Shown here: positions 28,316 to 38,467 of the stretch, piece by piece
How positions within the stretch are numbered: position 1 is the stretch's first letter
How the letters are laid out: every line of letters starts with the position of its first letter
Assembly (NCBI RefSeq): GCF_019645875.1
Contig: NZ_CP081000.1
Coordinates: forward strand, 3,162,001-3,226,000
Direction: 5' to 3'
Length of the DNA stretch: 64,000 bases
Source: Mycolicibacterium senegalense
GTDB lineage: Bacteria; Actinomycetota; Actinomycetes; Mycobacteriales; Mycobacteriaceae
Notes under the pieces: model-generated
What the model saw: the letters and a program-made list of their open reading frames with translations, nothing else
Told to the model about the DNA's origin: nothing
The model's database searches: none
Translations under genes and position numbers: made by a program

Positions 28316-29271
28316 GCGACCCGGTTCTGCTGCTCGACGGTGCCAGCATGTGGTTCCGCTCGTACTTCGGTGTGCCGTCGTCGATCAAGGCACCCGACGG
28401 CAGACCGGTGAACGCGGTCCGCGGATTCCTGGACTCGATCGCCACGCTGGTCACCCGGGAGCGGCCGCGCCGGCTCGTGGTGTGCCGTGACGACGACTGG
28501 CGGCCGCAGTGGCGGGTCGACCTGGTGCCGTCGTACAAGGCACACCGGGTGGAGCAACCCCAGCCTGACGGCATCCCCGATGTCGAAGAGGTTCCCGACG
28601 ACCTCACCCCGCAGGTCGGCATGATCATGGAATTGCTCGACGCGTTCGGCATCGTGACCGCCGGGGCGCCCGGATTCGAGGCCGACGACGTGCTCGGCAC
28701 CCTGGCCACCCGTGAACAGCACGATCCGGTGGTGGTGGTCAGCGGAGACCGTGATCTGCTGCAACTGGTGCGCGACGAGCCGGGCCCCGCGGTCCGCGTG
28801 CTCTACATCGGGCGCGGGCTGGCCAAGGCGACCAAGTTCGGCCCCGCTGAGGTCTCCGAGGCCTACGGGGTGCCCATCGACCGGGCCGGACCGGCGTACG
28901 CGGAGCTGGCCCTGCTGCGCGGTGATCCATCCGACGGACTGCCCGGGGTGGCCGGGATCGGCGAGAAGACCGCCGCGACACTGCTGGCCCGGCACGGGTC
29001 GTTGCAGGGCATCCAGGCGGCCGCCGAGGATCCGAAATCCTCACTGTCCAAAGCACATCGGGCCAAATTGCTGGCCGCCGCCGACTACATGGCCGCCGCC
29101 GAACCGGTGGTCCGGGTGGCGACGGATGCTCCGGTGACTCTGTCCGGCGCGACTGATGAACTGCCGCTGGCGGCCAAAGACCCGGCGCGGGTCGCAGAGC
29201 TTGCCGCAGCGTACGGGGTCACGTCATCGATCAGTCGGTTACAGACAGCGCTGGACCGACTGCCGGGCTGA
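28312..29271 (+). CDS. 5'-3' exonuclease (FEN/PolA N-terminal type; Rv2090)
   Basis: 319 residues. The PolA-like 5'-nuclease domain: [17 protein letters not shown] with the first metal Asp, [20 protein letters not shown], the acidic cluster [16 protein letters not shown] and [13 protein letters not shown], and the helix-hairpin-helix [22 protein letters not shown] that holds DNA. It probably removes flaps or primers in DNA repair, separate from the PolA-fused domain. GTG start coupled to the upstream gene. Equivalent to Rv2090. Confidence 0.92.
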   Translation: MSDPVLLLDGASMWFRSYFGVPSSIKAPDGRPVNAVRGFLDSIATLVTRERPRRLVVCRDDDWRPQWRVDLVPSYKAHRVEQPQPDGIPDVEEVPDDLTPQVGMIMELLDAFGIVTAGAPGFEADDVLGTLATREQHDPVVVVSGDRDLLQLVRDEPGPAVRVLYIGRGLAKATKFGPAEVSEAYGVPIDRAGPAYAELALLRGDPSDGLPGVAGIGEKTAATLLARHGSLQGIQAAAEDPKSSLSKAHRAKLLAAADYMAAAEPVVRVATDAPVTLSGATDELPLAAKDPARVAELAAAYGVTSSISRLQTALDRLPG

Positions 29272-29297
29272 CATCCCCGCCGCGATCGCCGTTTTCG

Positions 29298-29337
29298 ACG
29301 TCAGGGCCGCTCGCGCGCGGCGAAGCGACCCTGACGT
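29298..29337. terminator. Hairpin between convergent genes, no U-tract
   Basis: ACGTCAGGG at 29298-29306 pairs perfectly with CCCTGACGT at 29329-29337, and CGCT/AGCG pairs extend the stem after one mismatch. It lies in the 81-bp gap between the exonuclease gene and the DUF4333 gene and may end both transcripts, as hairpins without U-tracts are thought to do in mycobacteria. Confidence 0.5.
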
Positions 29338-29352
29338 AGAAATCAGCGGGAA

Positions 29353-30144
29353 CTACTTTGGCCGACCGACCTCGTAGGTGCCCTTGTCGTCCTTGAAGGT
29401 CACCGTGACCTTGCGCTTGGTGCCGTCGATGGTGACCTCGCAGTCGAAGGTCGAATCCTTCTTGACCGTCGGGTTCTCACCGTCGTTGCACTTGACGCCG
29501 GTGACCTTGGTGGCGCCGTAGCCATTGGTCTTGTCGGTCAGGATCTGCTCGACGCCGCTCTGGGCCTTGTTGATGTCGAGCTTGGTCGTCATCGCCCACC
29601 CCGGCAGCCAGAACGCGGTCACCGCGAGAATGATTACCAACAGAGCCACCAGGCCACCGATGATGCCGCCGACCATCGCCAGCGACCGCTTGGAGCCCGC
29701 CTCGGCACCCGGCACACCGTATTGCCCGAACTGTCCGGGAGCGCCGTACTGGCCCGGCTGGCCGTATTGCCCCGGCTGCCCGAACTGCGGCGGCTGACCG
29801 GGTTGGCCGTACTGCGGCTGCTGGCCGTAGCCGGGCACCTGTCCGTACTGCGGCTGACCCGGAGCCGGGTAGGCCTGCTGGCCGTATTGCTCGGCGCCCG
29901 TATACGGCGGCTGTTGGGCCTGCGAGTAATCCGGCTGCTGCACGCCCTGGGCAGGCTGCTGATACGACGGGTACTGCTGCGGCGTGTACGCCGGCGGCTG
30001 CCAGGCCGGAGCTTGAGGCGTGGGGCCCTCGGATGCGGGGGTGGGCGGTTGCCACGCCTCGGCACCCTGCGCCTGGTCCCCTCCGGGCTCAGGCTGCTGA
30101 CCGGGCCACTGCTGTCCCTGGTCAGGTCCCTGCGGTCCGCTCAT
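29353..30144 (-). CDS. DUF4333 membrane-anchored protein with a Pro/Gln/Tyr/Gly-rich N-terminus (Rv2091c-like)
   Basis: 263 residues. Residues 1 to about 150 are low complexity, built of Q, P, G and Y with repeats of the type GQPGQYGQPGQYGAPGQFG; this is probably a flexible cytoplasmic tail. One membrane helix follows (SLAMVGGIIGGLVALLVIIL) and then an external DUF4333 domain of about 75 residues with two Cys (GVKCNDGE and DSTFDCEVTI) expected to pair. The ATG at 30144 has CAAGGAG before it. It lies 41 bp downstream of helY and may be the last gene of the pafA-helY operon. Function unknown. Confidence 0.86.
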   Translation of the reverse strand: MSGPQGPDQGQQWPGQQPEPGGDQAQGAEAWQPPTPASEGPTPQAPAWQPPAYTPQQYPSYQQPAQGVQQPDYSQAQQPPYTGAEQYGQQAYPAPGQPQYGQVPGYGQQPQYGQPGQPPQFGQPGQYGQPGQYGAPGQFGQYGVPGAEAGSKRSLAMVGGIIGGLVALLVIILAVTAFWLPGWAMTTKLDINKAQSGVEQILTDKTNGYGATKVTGVKCNDGENPTVKKDSTFDCEVTIDGTKRKVTVTFKDDKGTYEVGRPK

Positions 30145-30185
30145 GGTTCTCCTTGATCCTGTTCGGGTGTAGCCAGAAAAACACA

Positions 30186-32945
30186 CTACCCCGCATCAAC
30201 AGCAACAACGCCGCGGCGAACATCGTTGACGGCGCGTTTCGCGGTATTGCGCAAGGCAGAGGTGGGCGCGGCGTTGCGCACCTGGTCGAGCAGATCGAGC
30301 ACCTGCCGGCACCACCGGACGAAATCTCCGGCCGACAACGCCGAACCTGAGCCGCCCGCATCGGATGCCGCGAGCGCGGCGCCCAGATCGCCGGTGGTGG
30401 CCCAGCGGTAGACAGCCGTGACGAATCCCTCGTCGGGTTCGCGGCTCGGCGCCAGTCGGTGCCGCTGCTCGTCGCCACGCAGATCCGCCGACACCCGCCG
30501 GGTCTGAGCCAGCGCACGGCGCAGGCCCGCAGTGGGAATGTCGACCCCCACCGTGCCGCCGGCGGTGTCCCCGCGTGATTCGAACAGCACGGCGGACAGC
30601 ACGCCCGCCAGTTCGGCGGGCTGCAAGCCGTCCCACACCCCGGCCCGCAGACACTCGGCCACCAAGAGGTCGCTCTCGCTGTAGATACGGGCCAGCAGGC
30701 GGCCCGCATCGGTGACCCGCGGTTCACCCGAGACCGACTCGACGAAGCCACGTTCACTGAGCAATGCCACGATCCGATCGAAGGTACGTGCCAGCGAGTT
30801 CGTCGCCGCGTTCACCTTCTGCTGGATCTGGGCGTTGTCGCGCTCGATGCGCAGATAGCGTTCAGCGATCCGGGCCTGGGCCTCGCGGTCCGGTAGCTGA
30901 TGGGCCGGGTGGTGGCGCAACTGGTCACGCAGGCCGGCCAGCTCGGGGTCGACGTCGCGTTCCGGCGCCGGGGCGCCCCGGCCGGCGCGCTTGGAAGGCA
31001 CCGACAGATCGGCAGCCGCCGAACGCAGCGCCGACGCCAGGTCCCGACGCACGCGGGGCTGCCGATGTTCGACACGCTTGGGCAGGGCCATCGTGCCCAG
31101 CGGAGCCGAGGCGCCCGAGTAATCGGCCGACGAAATCCGGCCGGCCCAACGGTGTTCGGTGAGCACCAGTGGCCGCGGGTCGTCGCTGTCGCGTTGGGCG
31201 GCCTCCAGCACCACCGCCAGCCCGCCGCGCCGTCCCTGCGTGATGGTGATGATGTCGCCGCGCCGTAACGCGGCCAGGGCATCGGTGGCCGCCCGGCGTC
31301 GTTGCAGCCTCGACGCCCGCGACTGCGCACGCTCCCGTTCACCGATCTTGGCCCGGAGCCGGACGTAGTCGAGGATCGGCGCGTCTTTACCACCGAATTC
31401 GGCCGCCAGCTCGCCCATCATCCGCTCGCCGCGCGCGATCCCGCGCACCAGCCCGACCACCGACCGGTCCGCCTGGTACTGGGCGAAGGAACGCTCCAGC
31501 AGTCTGTGGGCCTGTTCGGGCCCCATCTGCTGCACCAGGTTGATCGTCATGTTGTAGCTGGGGGCGAACGAGCTGCGCAGCGGGAAGGTTCGGGTCGAGG
31601 CCAGCCCGGCGACCTCGGCGGGTTCGGCGTTGCTGTCGTCGGGCCGCCACAGCACCACGGCGTGGCCTTCGACGTCGATGCCACGGCGCCCCGCGCGCCC
31701 GGTCAGCTGGGTGTACTCCCCCGGCGTCAACGGGACATGCTGTTCGCCGTTGAACTTCACCAGCCGCTCGAGCACCACGGTGCGGGCGGGCATGTTGATG
31801 CCCAGCGCCAGGGTCTCGGTGGCGAACACGGCCTTGACCAGGCCTGCGGTGAACAGCTCCTCCACGGTGTGCCGAAACACCGGAAGCATGCCGGCGTGAT
31901 GGGCGGCCAGGCCGCGCAACAGGCCTTCGCGCCACTGGTGGTAGTCGAGGACGATCAGGTCGGATTCGGCCAGGTCGGCGCAGCGCCGATCGACGATCTC
32001 AGCGATCCGGGCGCGCTCCTCATCGGTGGTCAACCGCAGCGGCGCCCGCAGGCATTGTTGGACCGCCGCATCACATCCGGCGCGGGAGAACACGAACGTG
32101 ATGGCGGGGAGCAGCCCAGCGGCGTCGAGAGTGGCGATGACGTCGGGGCGGCCGGGCGGCCGGTACAGCTGCGGACGCCCTCCCCCGCCACGTCCGCGGC
32201 CCCGACCGCGCGGTTGCCAGTCGGCCAGTCGATCGGCCTCGCGGCGATGGCTGATGTGGCGCAGCAGTTCCGGGTCGACGAGAGAACTGTTGGTGCCCTC
32301 GAACAGATCGAACAACCGCCGTCCGACCAGCATGTGCTGCGACAGCGGCACCGGCCGGTGTTCGTCGACGACGACGGTGGTGTCACCGCGGACCGTTTGG
32401 ATCCAGCCGCCGAACTCCTCGGCATTGCTGACCGTCGCCGACAGGCTGACCAGCAGCACCTCGTCGGGCAGATGCAGGATGACCTCTTCCCACACCGCGC
32501 CGCGCATCCGGTCGGCCAGGAAGTGCACCTCGTCCATCACTACATAGGAAAGTCCTTGCAGTGCAGGCGAGTTCGCATACAGCATGTTGCGCAGCACTTC
32601 GGTGGTCATCACCACGATGTCGGCGTCACCGTTGATGGACTGGTCCCCCGTGAGCAGCCCGATCTTGTCCGCACCGTAACGGGCCACCAGATCGTTGTGT
32701 TTCTGGTTGCTCAGCGCCTTGATCGGGGTGGTGTAGAAGCATTTGCCGCCCGCCGCCAACGCCAGGTGTACCGCGAATTCACCGACCACCGTCTTACCGG
32801 CCCCGGTCGGTGCGCACACCAGTACGCCGTGGCCGTTTTCCAGTGCGCGACACGCGCGCAGCTGGAAATCGTCGAGAGCGAACGGATACTCGGCGGTGAA
32901 CCTGGTCAGCTCAACGCCGGGTTGGTCAGCCGAATCAGGTGGCAT
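30186..32945 (-). CDS. helY: Ski2/Mtr4-type superfamily 2 RNA helicase HelY
   Basis: 919 residues (906 in M. tuberculosis). DExH-box helicase: Walker [28 protein letters not shown] as motif [13 protein letters not shown] as motif [16 protein letters not shown] as motif VI. The C-terminal part resembles the arch/HLH region of Ski2-like enzymes ([18 protein letters not shown]). It is thought to act in RNA processing or decay. ATG at 32945 overlaps the end of tatC by 11 bp. An Arg/Gly stretch ([18 protein letters not shown]) near residue 255 is a lineage-variable insert. Confidence 0.95.
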   Translation of the reverse strand: MPPDSADQPGVELTRFTAEYPFALDDFQLRACRALENGHGVLVCAPTGAGKTVVGEFAVHLALAAGGKCFYTTPIKALSNQKHNDLVARYGADKIGLLTGDQSINGDADIVVMTTEVLRNMLYANSPALQGLSYVVMDEVHFLADRMRGAVWEEVILHLPDEVLLVSLSATVSNAEEFGGWIQTVRGDTTVVVDEHRPVPLSQHMLVGRRLFDLFEGTNSSLVDPELLRHISHRREADRLADWQPRGRGRGRGGGGRPQLYRPPGRPDVIATLDAAGLLPAITFVFSRAGCDAAVQQCLRAPLRLTTDEERARIAEIVDRRCADLAESDLIVLDYHQWREGLLRGLAAHHAGMLPVFRHTVEELFTAGLVKAVFATETLALGINMPARTVVLERLVKFNGEQHVPLTPGEYTQLTGRAGRRGIDVEGHAVVLWRPDDSNAEPAEVAGLASTRTFPLRSSFAPSYNMTINLVQQMGPEQAHRLLERSFAQYQADRSVVGLVRGIARGERMMGELAAEFGGKDAPILDYVRLRAKIGERERAQSRASRLQRRRAATDALAALRRGDIITITQGRRGGLAVVLEAAQRDSDDPRPLVLTEHRWAGRISSADYSGASAPLGTMALPKRVEHRQPRVRRDLASALRSAAADLSVPSKRAGRGAPAPERDVDPELAGLRDQLRHHPAHQLPDREAQARIAERYLRIERDNAQIQQKVNAATNSLARTFDRIVALLSERGFVESVSGEPRVTDAGRLLARIYSESDLLVAECLRAGVWDGLQPAELAGVLSAVLFESRGDTAGGTVGVDIPTAGLRRALAQTRRVSADLRGDEQRHRLAPSREPDEGFVTAVYRWATTGDLGAALAASDAGGSGSALSAGDFVRWCRQVLDLLDQVRNAAPTSALRNTAKRAVNDVRRGVVAVDAG

Positions 32946-33891
32946 CGTCGTCGATACCGATTCTCGACGTCCCCACATCCGGCTCGGTCACGGGTTCGGG
33001 CCGCCCAATCGGTTCTGCCGTCGGGATCGGGGCGGCCTCGTCGTCGGGCGTCTCCAGCGCCTCGCGCCGCGCCTTGCGCTTGTCGTTGATGCGCGCGATC
33101 TGGATGGCGAACTCCAGCAAGAGGCTGAGCGCGCAGGCCAGCGCCAGCATGGTGAACGGGTCAGAGCCCGGCGTGGCGAATGCCGCGAACACGAACAAGC
33201 CGAAGATCAGCCCGCGCCGCCAGACCTTGAGCCGCTCGTAGCTGAGCATGCCGACCAGGTTGAGCATGATGATCAAGAGCGGGAACTCGAAGCTGATGCC
33301 GAACACCAGCAGCAGGTTGATCAAGAACCCGAAATATTGCTCGCCAGACAGTGCGGTGACCTGAACGTCGCTGCCGACCGTGAGCAGGAAGCCGAGGGCG
33401 GTGGCCAGGACCACGTAGGCCAGGATCGCGCCGGTGACGAAAAGAACGGCGCCGACGCCGACGAACGCCATCGCGAAACGGCGTTCCTTCTTGTAGAGAC
33501 CCGGCGTGATGAACGCCCACAGCTGGTAGAGCCACACCGGGCAGGCCAGCACCAGCCCGGCGGCCAGCGCCACCTTGAGGCGCAGCATGAACTGGTCGAA
33601 CGGGCCGGTGGCCAACAACCGGCACTCGCCGTCGGGTGCGATGGTCGCCCGCGCCGAGGCAGGTAGGGAGCAGTACGGGCCGCGCAGCCATTCGCCGAGG
33701 CTGTGCAGGCCGAAAAAGCCGTTGGTGTACCAGAGGAAGCCGAAGATCGTCGTCACCACGACGGCGAGCACGCTGATCAGCAGGCGATTACGCAGCTCTT
33801 GGAGGTGGTCGACCAGCGACATCGTGCCGTCGGGATTGACCCGCGAACGGCGGCGACGGGGATCGAGCTTCTTGATGAATCCGGAGGTCAC
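32935..33891 (-). CDS. tatC: Twin-arginine translocase subunit TatC
   Basis: 318 residues, six membrane helices (for example [40 protein letters not shown] region, [20 protein letters not shown]). The family signature [19 protein letters not shown] is at residues 24-42 and [13 protein letters not shown] is conserved. It receives folded proteins with twin-arginine signals. A GTG at 33891 starts it. The C-terminal 60 residues are a charged cytoplasmic tail. It lies 75 bp behind tatA and overlaps helY by 11 bp. Confidence 0.96.
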   Translation of the reverse strand: MTSGFIKKLDPRRRRSRVNPDGTMSLVDHLQELRNRLLISVLAVVVTTIFGFLWYTNGFFGLHSLGEWLRGPYCSLPASARATIAPDGECRLLATGPFDQFMLRLKVALAAGLVLACPVWLYQLWAFITPGLYKKERRFAMAFVGVGAVLFVTGAILAYVVLATALGFLLTVGSDVQVTALSGEQYFGFLINLLLVFGISFEFPLLIIMLNLVGMLSYERLKVWRRGLIFGLFVFAAFATPGSDPFTMLALACALSLLLEFAIQIARINDKRKARREALETPDDEAAPIPTAEPIGRPEPVTEPDVGTSRIGIDDDAT

Positions 33892-33966
33892 GGGCGTGTT
33901 CTAGCGGCCTGGTTGTCGACACGGCACATCATCGCGGGCGATGACCGCGATGAGGCGCCGGACCGG

Positions 33967-34215
33967 TCAGGCCGTGTGGCGGTCCGGGGACTGCTCGGGA
34001 GCCGGAGCGTCGACCCGCTCGGAGGTGATCGGCTTGGCCGACGCGGCATCCGCCGGAGAGGGCGCGGAATCCGACTGCATCTCCTTGATCTCCGACTTGA
34101 AGATCCTCATCGACTTGCCCAGCGACCGCGCAGCGTCCGGCAGCTTCTTGGCGCCGAAAAGCAGCACGAACACCGCGATGACGATGACCCAGTGCCACGG
34201 TTGTAGACCACCCAA
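33967..34215 (-). CDS. tatA: Twin-arginine translocase pore subunit TatA
   Basis: 82 residues. One N-terminal membrane helix ([20 protein letters not shown]), the hinge [20 protein letters not shown] and an amphipathic helix followed by an acidic, Pro/Ala-rich tail. The start codon is TTG at 34215, fixed by GGAGGT with an 8-nt gap (minus strand 34228-34223 region). Together with TatC it forms the Sec-independent export channel. It sits 30 bp behind pafC. Confidence 0.95.
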   Translation of the reverse strand: MGGLQPWHWVIVIAVFVLLFGAKKLPDAARSLGKSMRIFKSEIKEMQSDSAPSPADAASAKPITSERVDAPAPEQSPDRHTA

Positions 34216-34245
34216 TTTGGTTACCTCCAGACGTCCGTGCCGAGT

Positions 34246-35202
34246 CTACCCGCGTGCGTCGTCGGCGTCGTAGACACGCAGCGCCTCAGCGGCCGCGTCA
34301 CGGACGCGCTGTGCCAACGACTCCGGGGCCAGCACCCTGACCGCCGAGCCGAAGCCGAGTACGAACCGCGCCATCCACTCGTCGGAGGCGTAGGTCATCG
34401 CCGCCTCGCAGGCCCCTCCGGGCAGTTCGTTGACCACCCGCAGCGGGTAATAGTCGAACACCCACGCCGCCGTCGCGTCGACCAACAAGGTGGCCGACGG
34501 CAGGGCCGGATCGGCGTCGAACAGTGACGTGTCGGGGCCGGCCTGCACCGCCGGTGGCGGCGGTGCCGAGGCCTCGTCGAGCACCTGTGCGTCGACGATG
34601 CGGTCGAAGCGGAACAGCCGGACCGCCTCCGCGGTGCGGCACCACGCCTCCAGATAGCTGTTGTCGCCCACCAGCGCGACCCGGATCGGATCGACGGTGC
34701 GATGGCTCAACGAATCTCGCGACGCCGAGTAGTACTCCAGCGTCACCGCCCGGCCGTCGCGCACGGCGGCGCGCACGGCAGCGGCAGCGACGCTTTCGGA
34801 CTGGGCGGGCTCATCGACGGCCGCCAGCTTGCTGCCGGCCGCGGATTCGATCTTGGCGATCGCGCTGCGCGCAGCTTCCGGATCGACCATGCCGGGCACA
34901 TCGACCAAGGCCCGCAGCGCGACCAAGATGCCGGTCGCCTCGGTGGAAGTCAGCCGCAGCGGGCGGTCCACACCGGCACTGAACGTGACCTCGACGGTGT
35001 CGCCTTCGAAATCGAAGTCGATGAGATCTCCGGGGCTGTATCCGGGCAGCCCACACATCCACAACTGCCGCAGGTCGTCGTCGAGTTGCTTGGGCGTCAC
35101 CCCGAGCGCCCCCGCCGCCTCCGCTCGCGTGACCTTCGGATTGGCCTGGAAGTACGGCACCATGTTCAGCATCCGGACCAGCCGGTTCGATACCTGGCTC
35201 AT
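34246..35202 (-). CDS. pafC: PafC, WYL-domain transcriptional activator subunit
   Basis: 318 residues. N-terminal winged helix (SNRLVRMLNMVPYFQANPKV / TRAEAAGALGVTPKQLDDDL) and a WYL domain in the middle (TLEYYSASRDSLSHRTVDPI, YLEAWCRTAEAVRLFRFDRI) plus a WCX C-terminal domain. With PafB it forms the PafBC heterodimer that turns on RecA/LexA-independent DNA-damage genes; the WYL pocket is thought to sense single-stranded DNA. It is joined to pafB through a 12-codon mini open frame. Confidence 0.94.
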   Translation of the reverse strand: MSQVSNRLVRMLNMVPYFQANPKVTRAEAAGALGVTPKQLDDDLRQLWMCGLPGYSPGDLIDFDFEGDTVEVTFSAGVDRPLRLTSTEATGILVALRALVDVPGMVDPEAARSAIAKIESAAGSKLAAVDEPAQSESVAAAAVRAAVRDGRAVTLEYYSASRDSLSHRTVDPIRVALVGDNSYLEAWCRTAEAVRLFRFDRIVDAQVLDEASAPPPPAVQAGPDTSLFDADPALPSATLLVDATAAWVFDYYPLRVVNELPGGACEAAMTYASDEWMARFVLGFGSAVRVLAPESLAQRVRDAAAEALRVYDADDARG

Positions 35203-35237
35203 GCGCGATCCGGCTCCGGCTGCTCACTGGCCCTCAT
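35199..35237 (-). CDS. 12-codon relay open frame between pafB and pafC
   Basis: ATG at 35237 overlaps the pafB stop (ATGA), and its own TGA at 35199-35201 overlaps the pafC ATG (ATGA). It encodes MRASEQPEPDRA. Its last 14 bases, GGATCGCGCATGAG on the minus strand, repeat the last bases of pafB, so the stop/start junction seems to have been duplicated. The layout allows a ribosome ending on pafB to restart twice and so reach pafC. Translation is inferred from layout only. Confidence 0.5.
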   Translation of the reverse strand: MRASEQPEPDRA

Positions 35238-36235
35238 GCGCGATCCGCCTCCGCCCCCGCCTGCGCCCGCAACCGCGCCAACACGTCCTCGCGTAGCGAC
35301 GGCGGTGCCAGCGCCACGGCGTCGGCCCCGTAACTCGCGATCTCCCTGGCCAATCTGTCGTATCCCCCGACGTCGACGGTGATCTCCGCGCCGGCGCGAC
35401 CGGCCAGGGTGCGCGGCACCGTTTCGACGGCTTGCCGACGCAGGGCGGTTGCCCGTCCGTCGGCCACCCAGACTCGTGCCTGCTCCCCGGTCGGAGATTC
35501 GGCCACGACCCGCTCGACGACTTCCCGCAAGTTGACGCCTTCGGGCTTCTGCACGGCACCGGCCTCACCGATCGCGGCGACCGTGTCACCGAGCCGGGAC
35601 AGCCGGAAGGTACGGGTGTCATCACGGAGCCGGTCATGCCCGACGAGGTACCACCGACCCCGGTGTGTCACCACTCCCCACGGTTCGACGGTGCGTGTGG
35701 TGTAGGGGTCGCTGCGCGAATAGCGGTGTTCGAACTGCACGACCCGACCGGTATCGATGGCCGACAACAGGGTTCCCAGAACCTTCTCCGAACCCCGGAT
35801 GCCGGGCAACACGGCGGTGGAGGTGATCGCGACCGCCGGATCGCCGCCCTCGACGTCCACGCCTGCCGCCCGCAACTTGAGCAGCGCGCCCTGGGTCGCG
35901 GTGATCAACTCCGGCGACTGCCACAGCTGCGTGGCCACCGCGACGGCAGCGGCTTCGTCGGTGGTCAACTCGACGGCCGGAAGCGCGTACGCCTCACGGT
36001 TGATCCGATATCCCTCGGTGGGATCGAACTTCGACACCCGGCCGGTTTCCAGCGGGATTCCCAGATCGCGCAATTCGTTCTTGTCGCGCTCGAACATTCG
36101 CGAGAACGCCTCGTCACTGGAGCTGTCGTCGTAGCCCTGGACGATTTTGCGGATCTTTTCTGCCGGCAGAAAGCGATCGGTGGACAGCAGGGCGATGACA
36201 AGGTTCATCAACCGCTCGACTTTGGATACCGCCAC
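35234..36235 (-). CDS. pafB: PafB, WYL-domain transcriptional activator subunit
   Basis: 333 residues. It begins VSKVERLMNLVIALLSTDRF with an N-terminal winged helix, then the WYL domain (VVQFEHRYSRSDPYTTRTVE, RWYLVGHDRLRDDTRTFRLS) and a WCX domain at the C-terminus (ADAVALAPPSLREDVLARLR). Partner of PafC in the DNA-damage response of mycobacteria. GTG start at 36235, 18 bp behind the pafA stop, so ligase and activator genes are in one operon. Confidence 0.94.
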   Translation of the reverse strand: MAVSKVERLMNLVIALLSTDRFLPAEKIRKIVQGYDDSSSDEAFSRMFERDKNELRDLGIPLETGRVSKFDPTEGYRINREAYALPAVELTTDEAAAVAVATQLWQSPELITATQGALLKLRAAGVDVEGGDPAVAITSTAVLPGIRGSEKVLGTLLSAIDTGRVVQFEHRYSRSDPYTTRTVEPWGVVTHRGRWYLVGHDRLRDDTRTFRLSRLGDTVAAIGEAGAVQKPEGVNLREVVERVVAESPTGEQARVWVADGRATALRRQAVETVPRTLAGRAGAEITVDVGGYDRLAREIASYGADAVALAPPSLREDVLARLRAQAGAEADRA

Positions 36236-36253
36236 GAGAGGAAAGCTTAGAGC

Positions 36254-37612
36254 TCACATGCTGGCGATCAGGCGCTTGACCCGCTCATCGACCGACCGGA
36301 ACGGATCCTTGCAGAGCACGGTGCGTTGGGCCTGATCGTTGAGCTTGAGGTGGACCCAGTCGACGGTGAAATCCCGGCCCGCTTCCTGTGCGGCGCTGAT
36401 GAACTCGCCGCGCAGCTTGGCCCGGGTGGTCTGCGGCGGGGTGTTGACCGCGGCGTCGATCTCCTCGTCGGTGGTGATCCGGGCGGCCAGGCCCTTGCGC
36501 TGCAGCAGATCGAAGACACCGCGGCCGCGCTTGATGTCGTGGTAGGCCAGATCGAGCTGGCTGATCTTCGGGTCCGACAACTCCATGTTGTAGCGATCCT
36601 GGTAGCGCTGGAACAGCTTGCGCTTGATCACCCAGTCGATCTCGGTATCGACCTTGGCGAAGTCCTGGCTCTCGACCGCGTCGAGTTGGCGGCCCCACAG
36701 ATCGACCACCTGCTCGATCTGGGTGCTCGGTTCGCGGGTCTGCAGGTACTCCACGGCCCGGCTGTAGTACTCGCGCTGGATATCCAGGGCGCTGGCCTGC
36801 CGCCCGCCGGCCAGCCGCACGGGACGCCGTCCGGTCAGGTCGTGGCTGACCTCGCGGATGGCCCGGATGGGATTGTCGAGGGAGAAGTCACGGAACGGGA
36901 CTCCGGCCTCGATCATCTCGAGCACCAGCGAGGCGGTGCCCACCTTGAGCATCGTCGTGGCCTCGCACATGTTGGAGTCACCGACGATGACGTGCAGCCG
37001 ACGGTACTTCTCGGCGTCGGCGTGCGGCTCGTCGCGGGTGTTGATGATCGGGCGAGACCGCGTCGTCGCGCTGGAGACGCCCTCCCAGATGTGCTCGGCG
37101 CGCTGGCTCAGGCAGTAGGTGGCGGCCTTCGGCGTCTGCAGCACCTTGCCTGCACCGCAGATCAGCTGGCGGGTGACCAGGAACGGCAGCAGTACATCGG
37201 AGATCCTGGAGAACTCACCGGCCCGGACGATCAGGTAGTTCTCGTGGCAGCCGTAGGAGTTGCCCGCCGAGTCCGTGTTGTTCTTGAACAAGTAGATGTC
37301 GCCGCCGATGCCCTCGTCGGCCAGGCGCTGCTCGGCGTCGATCAGCAAGTCCTCAAGGACACGCTCGCCGGCGCGGTCGTGGGTGACCAACTGGGTCAGG
37401 TTGTCGCATTCGGCGGTCGCGTACTCGGGGTGGCTGCCCACGTCGAGATACAACCGCGCACCGTTACGGAGAAACACGTTGGAACTGCGACCCCACGACA
37501 CCACCCGCCGGAACAGATAGCGGGCGACCTCGTCGGGGCTGAGCCGGCGATGGCCATGGAAGGTGCAGGTCACACCGAATTCCGTCTCGATGCCCATGAT
37601 TCGTCGCTGCAC
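36254..37612 (-). CDS. pafA: Pup-protein ligase PafA
   Basis: 452 residues, exactly the M. tuberculosis length when started at the GTG at 37612 ([18 protein letters not shown]). A glutamine-synthetase-like ligase that joins the C-terminal Glu of deamidated Pup to lysines of target proteins using ATP. The GIETEFG Mg-binding loop, the catalytic Asp57 in [32 protein letters not shown] and [20 protein letters not shown] are all present. First gene of the pafA-pafB-pafC-tatA-tatC-helY run. It is paralogous to Dop at 51833. Confidence 0.97.
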   Translation of the reverse strand: MQRRIMGIETEFGVTCTFHGHRRLSPDEVARYLFRRVVSWGRSSNVFLRNGARLYLDVGSHPEYATAECDNLTQLVTHDRAGERVLEDLLIDAEQRLADEGIGGDIYLFKNNTDSAGNSYGCHENYLIVRAGEFSRISDVLLPFLVTRQLICGAGKVLQTPKAATYCLSQRAEHIWEGVSSATTRSRPIINTRDEPHADAEKYRRLHVIVGDSNMCEATTMLKVGTASLVLEMIEAGVPFRDFSLDNPIRAIREVSHDLTGRRPVRLAGGRQASALDIQREYYSRAVEYLQTREPSTQIEQVVDLWGRQLDAVESQDFAKVDTEIDWVIKRKLFQRYQDRYNMELSDPKISQLDLAYHDIKRGRGVFDLLQRKGLAARITTDEEIDAAVNTPPQTTRAKLRGEFISAAQEAGRDFTVDWVHLKLNDQAQRTVLCKDPFRSVDERVKRLIASM

Positions 37613-37685
37613 GCTAACGAGCTTACGGGGTGGTTCACCGCAACGGTGGACAAGCGCGCGGTGACGGTGAAGCAAAATCTGGACA

Positions 37686-38384
37686 TCACCGTTGCGGGCC
37701 GGGCCGGAGCGGTATGCGCGGCTGCTGGGCCGCGGATGCCAGCGCGCCGCCGGACAACCCGAGGATGCGTTCGAGCGCCTGCAAGTAGGCGCCGAGCACA
37801 CGCTGCGCGCGGGGTCCGCTGATGTCGATCGGGCTCGATCCGTCGCCCTCGGCCGCGACGGCGAAAGCATCGGCGAGCACACCGTCGAGCCCGGCGATCA
37901 ACATCGCGGCCTCGTGCGGAAACTGGACGTCGAACACGCCTTCGTCGCAGCCCTGACGGATGACGGATTCGAGCATGGGCACTGCCGTACGCATGGACTC
38001 CTTGGCCAGCTTCTGACGGAACAGCGCATTCTCGTCTCGCCAGAGGTTCACCAGGATGGCCACCACCTCGGGATGGTCGGCCTTCCAGGCGGCCGATGCC
38101 CCGAAGTAGGCGTGCAGCTTGGCGACGGCGTCGAGGTTTTCGTCGGCGATCACAGCCTGCAGGGGCAGCGACGCGGTTTCCGTCATCGCGTCGACGATTC
38201 CTTCCAGCAGCGCCTGTTTCGAGCCGAAATAGTGGTAGAGCGCCCCCTTCGACAGCTGCACCCGCGCCAGGACGTCCTCGATGGTCATCCGCTCGTACCC
38301 CTTGTCGCGCACGAGTTCGAGGGCGGCATCGAGGATCTCCCGACGGCGGGCTGCGTACTCCTCTGGTTTGACCCGACGCGCCAC
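37686..38384 (-). CDS. TetR/AcrR-family transcriptional repressor
   Basis: 232 residues, GTG start at 38384 after a strong GGGAGGTGATC site. N-terminal [23 protein letters not shown] / [20 protein letters not shown]. The C-terminal domain is variable ([20 protein letters not shown]). The divergent gene at 38468 encodes a membrane protein, and a 29-bp inverted repeat lies between the two starts, so it most likely represses both. The ligand is unknown. Confidence 0.9.
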   Translation of the reverse strand: MARRVKPEEYAARRREILDAALELVRDKGYERMTIEDVLARVQLSKGALYHYFGSKQALLEGIVDAMTETASLPLQAVIADENLDAVAKLHAYFGASAAWKADHPEVVAILVNLWRDENALFRQKLAKESMRTAVPMLESVIRQGCDEGVFDVQFPHEAAMLIAGLDGVLADAFAVAAEGDGSSPIDISGPRAQRVLGAYLQALERILGLSGGALASAAQQPRIPLRPGPQR

Positions 38385-38428
38385 TGATCACCTCCCTGTT
38401 GACGACGGCTCACGGCCGCAATTATCGT

Positions 38429-38457
38429 AATAATAGACCGTCCGTCGGTTTATTATT
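38429..38457. promoter_or_regulatory. TetR operator in the divergent promoter
   Basis: AATAATAGACC (38429-38439) and GGTTTATTATT (38447-38457) are inverted arms matching at 10 of 11 positions around GTCCGTC. The core AGACCGTCCGTCGGTTT resembles known TetR-family operators. The element is strongly AT-rich in GC-rich surroundings and contains the -10-like TATTAT. It lies 45 bp from the repressor start and 11 bp from the membrane protein start. Confidence 0.75.
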
Positions 38458-38467
38458 TGGAGTAGCG

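Noticed and set aside
29700..29960. Short repeated units that might look like a CRISPR array or satellite repeat.
   Set aside because: They are codon-level repeats of Gln, Pro, Gly and Tyr within one open frame, with irregular spacing and no unique spacers.
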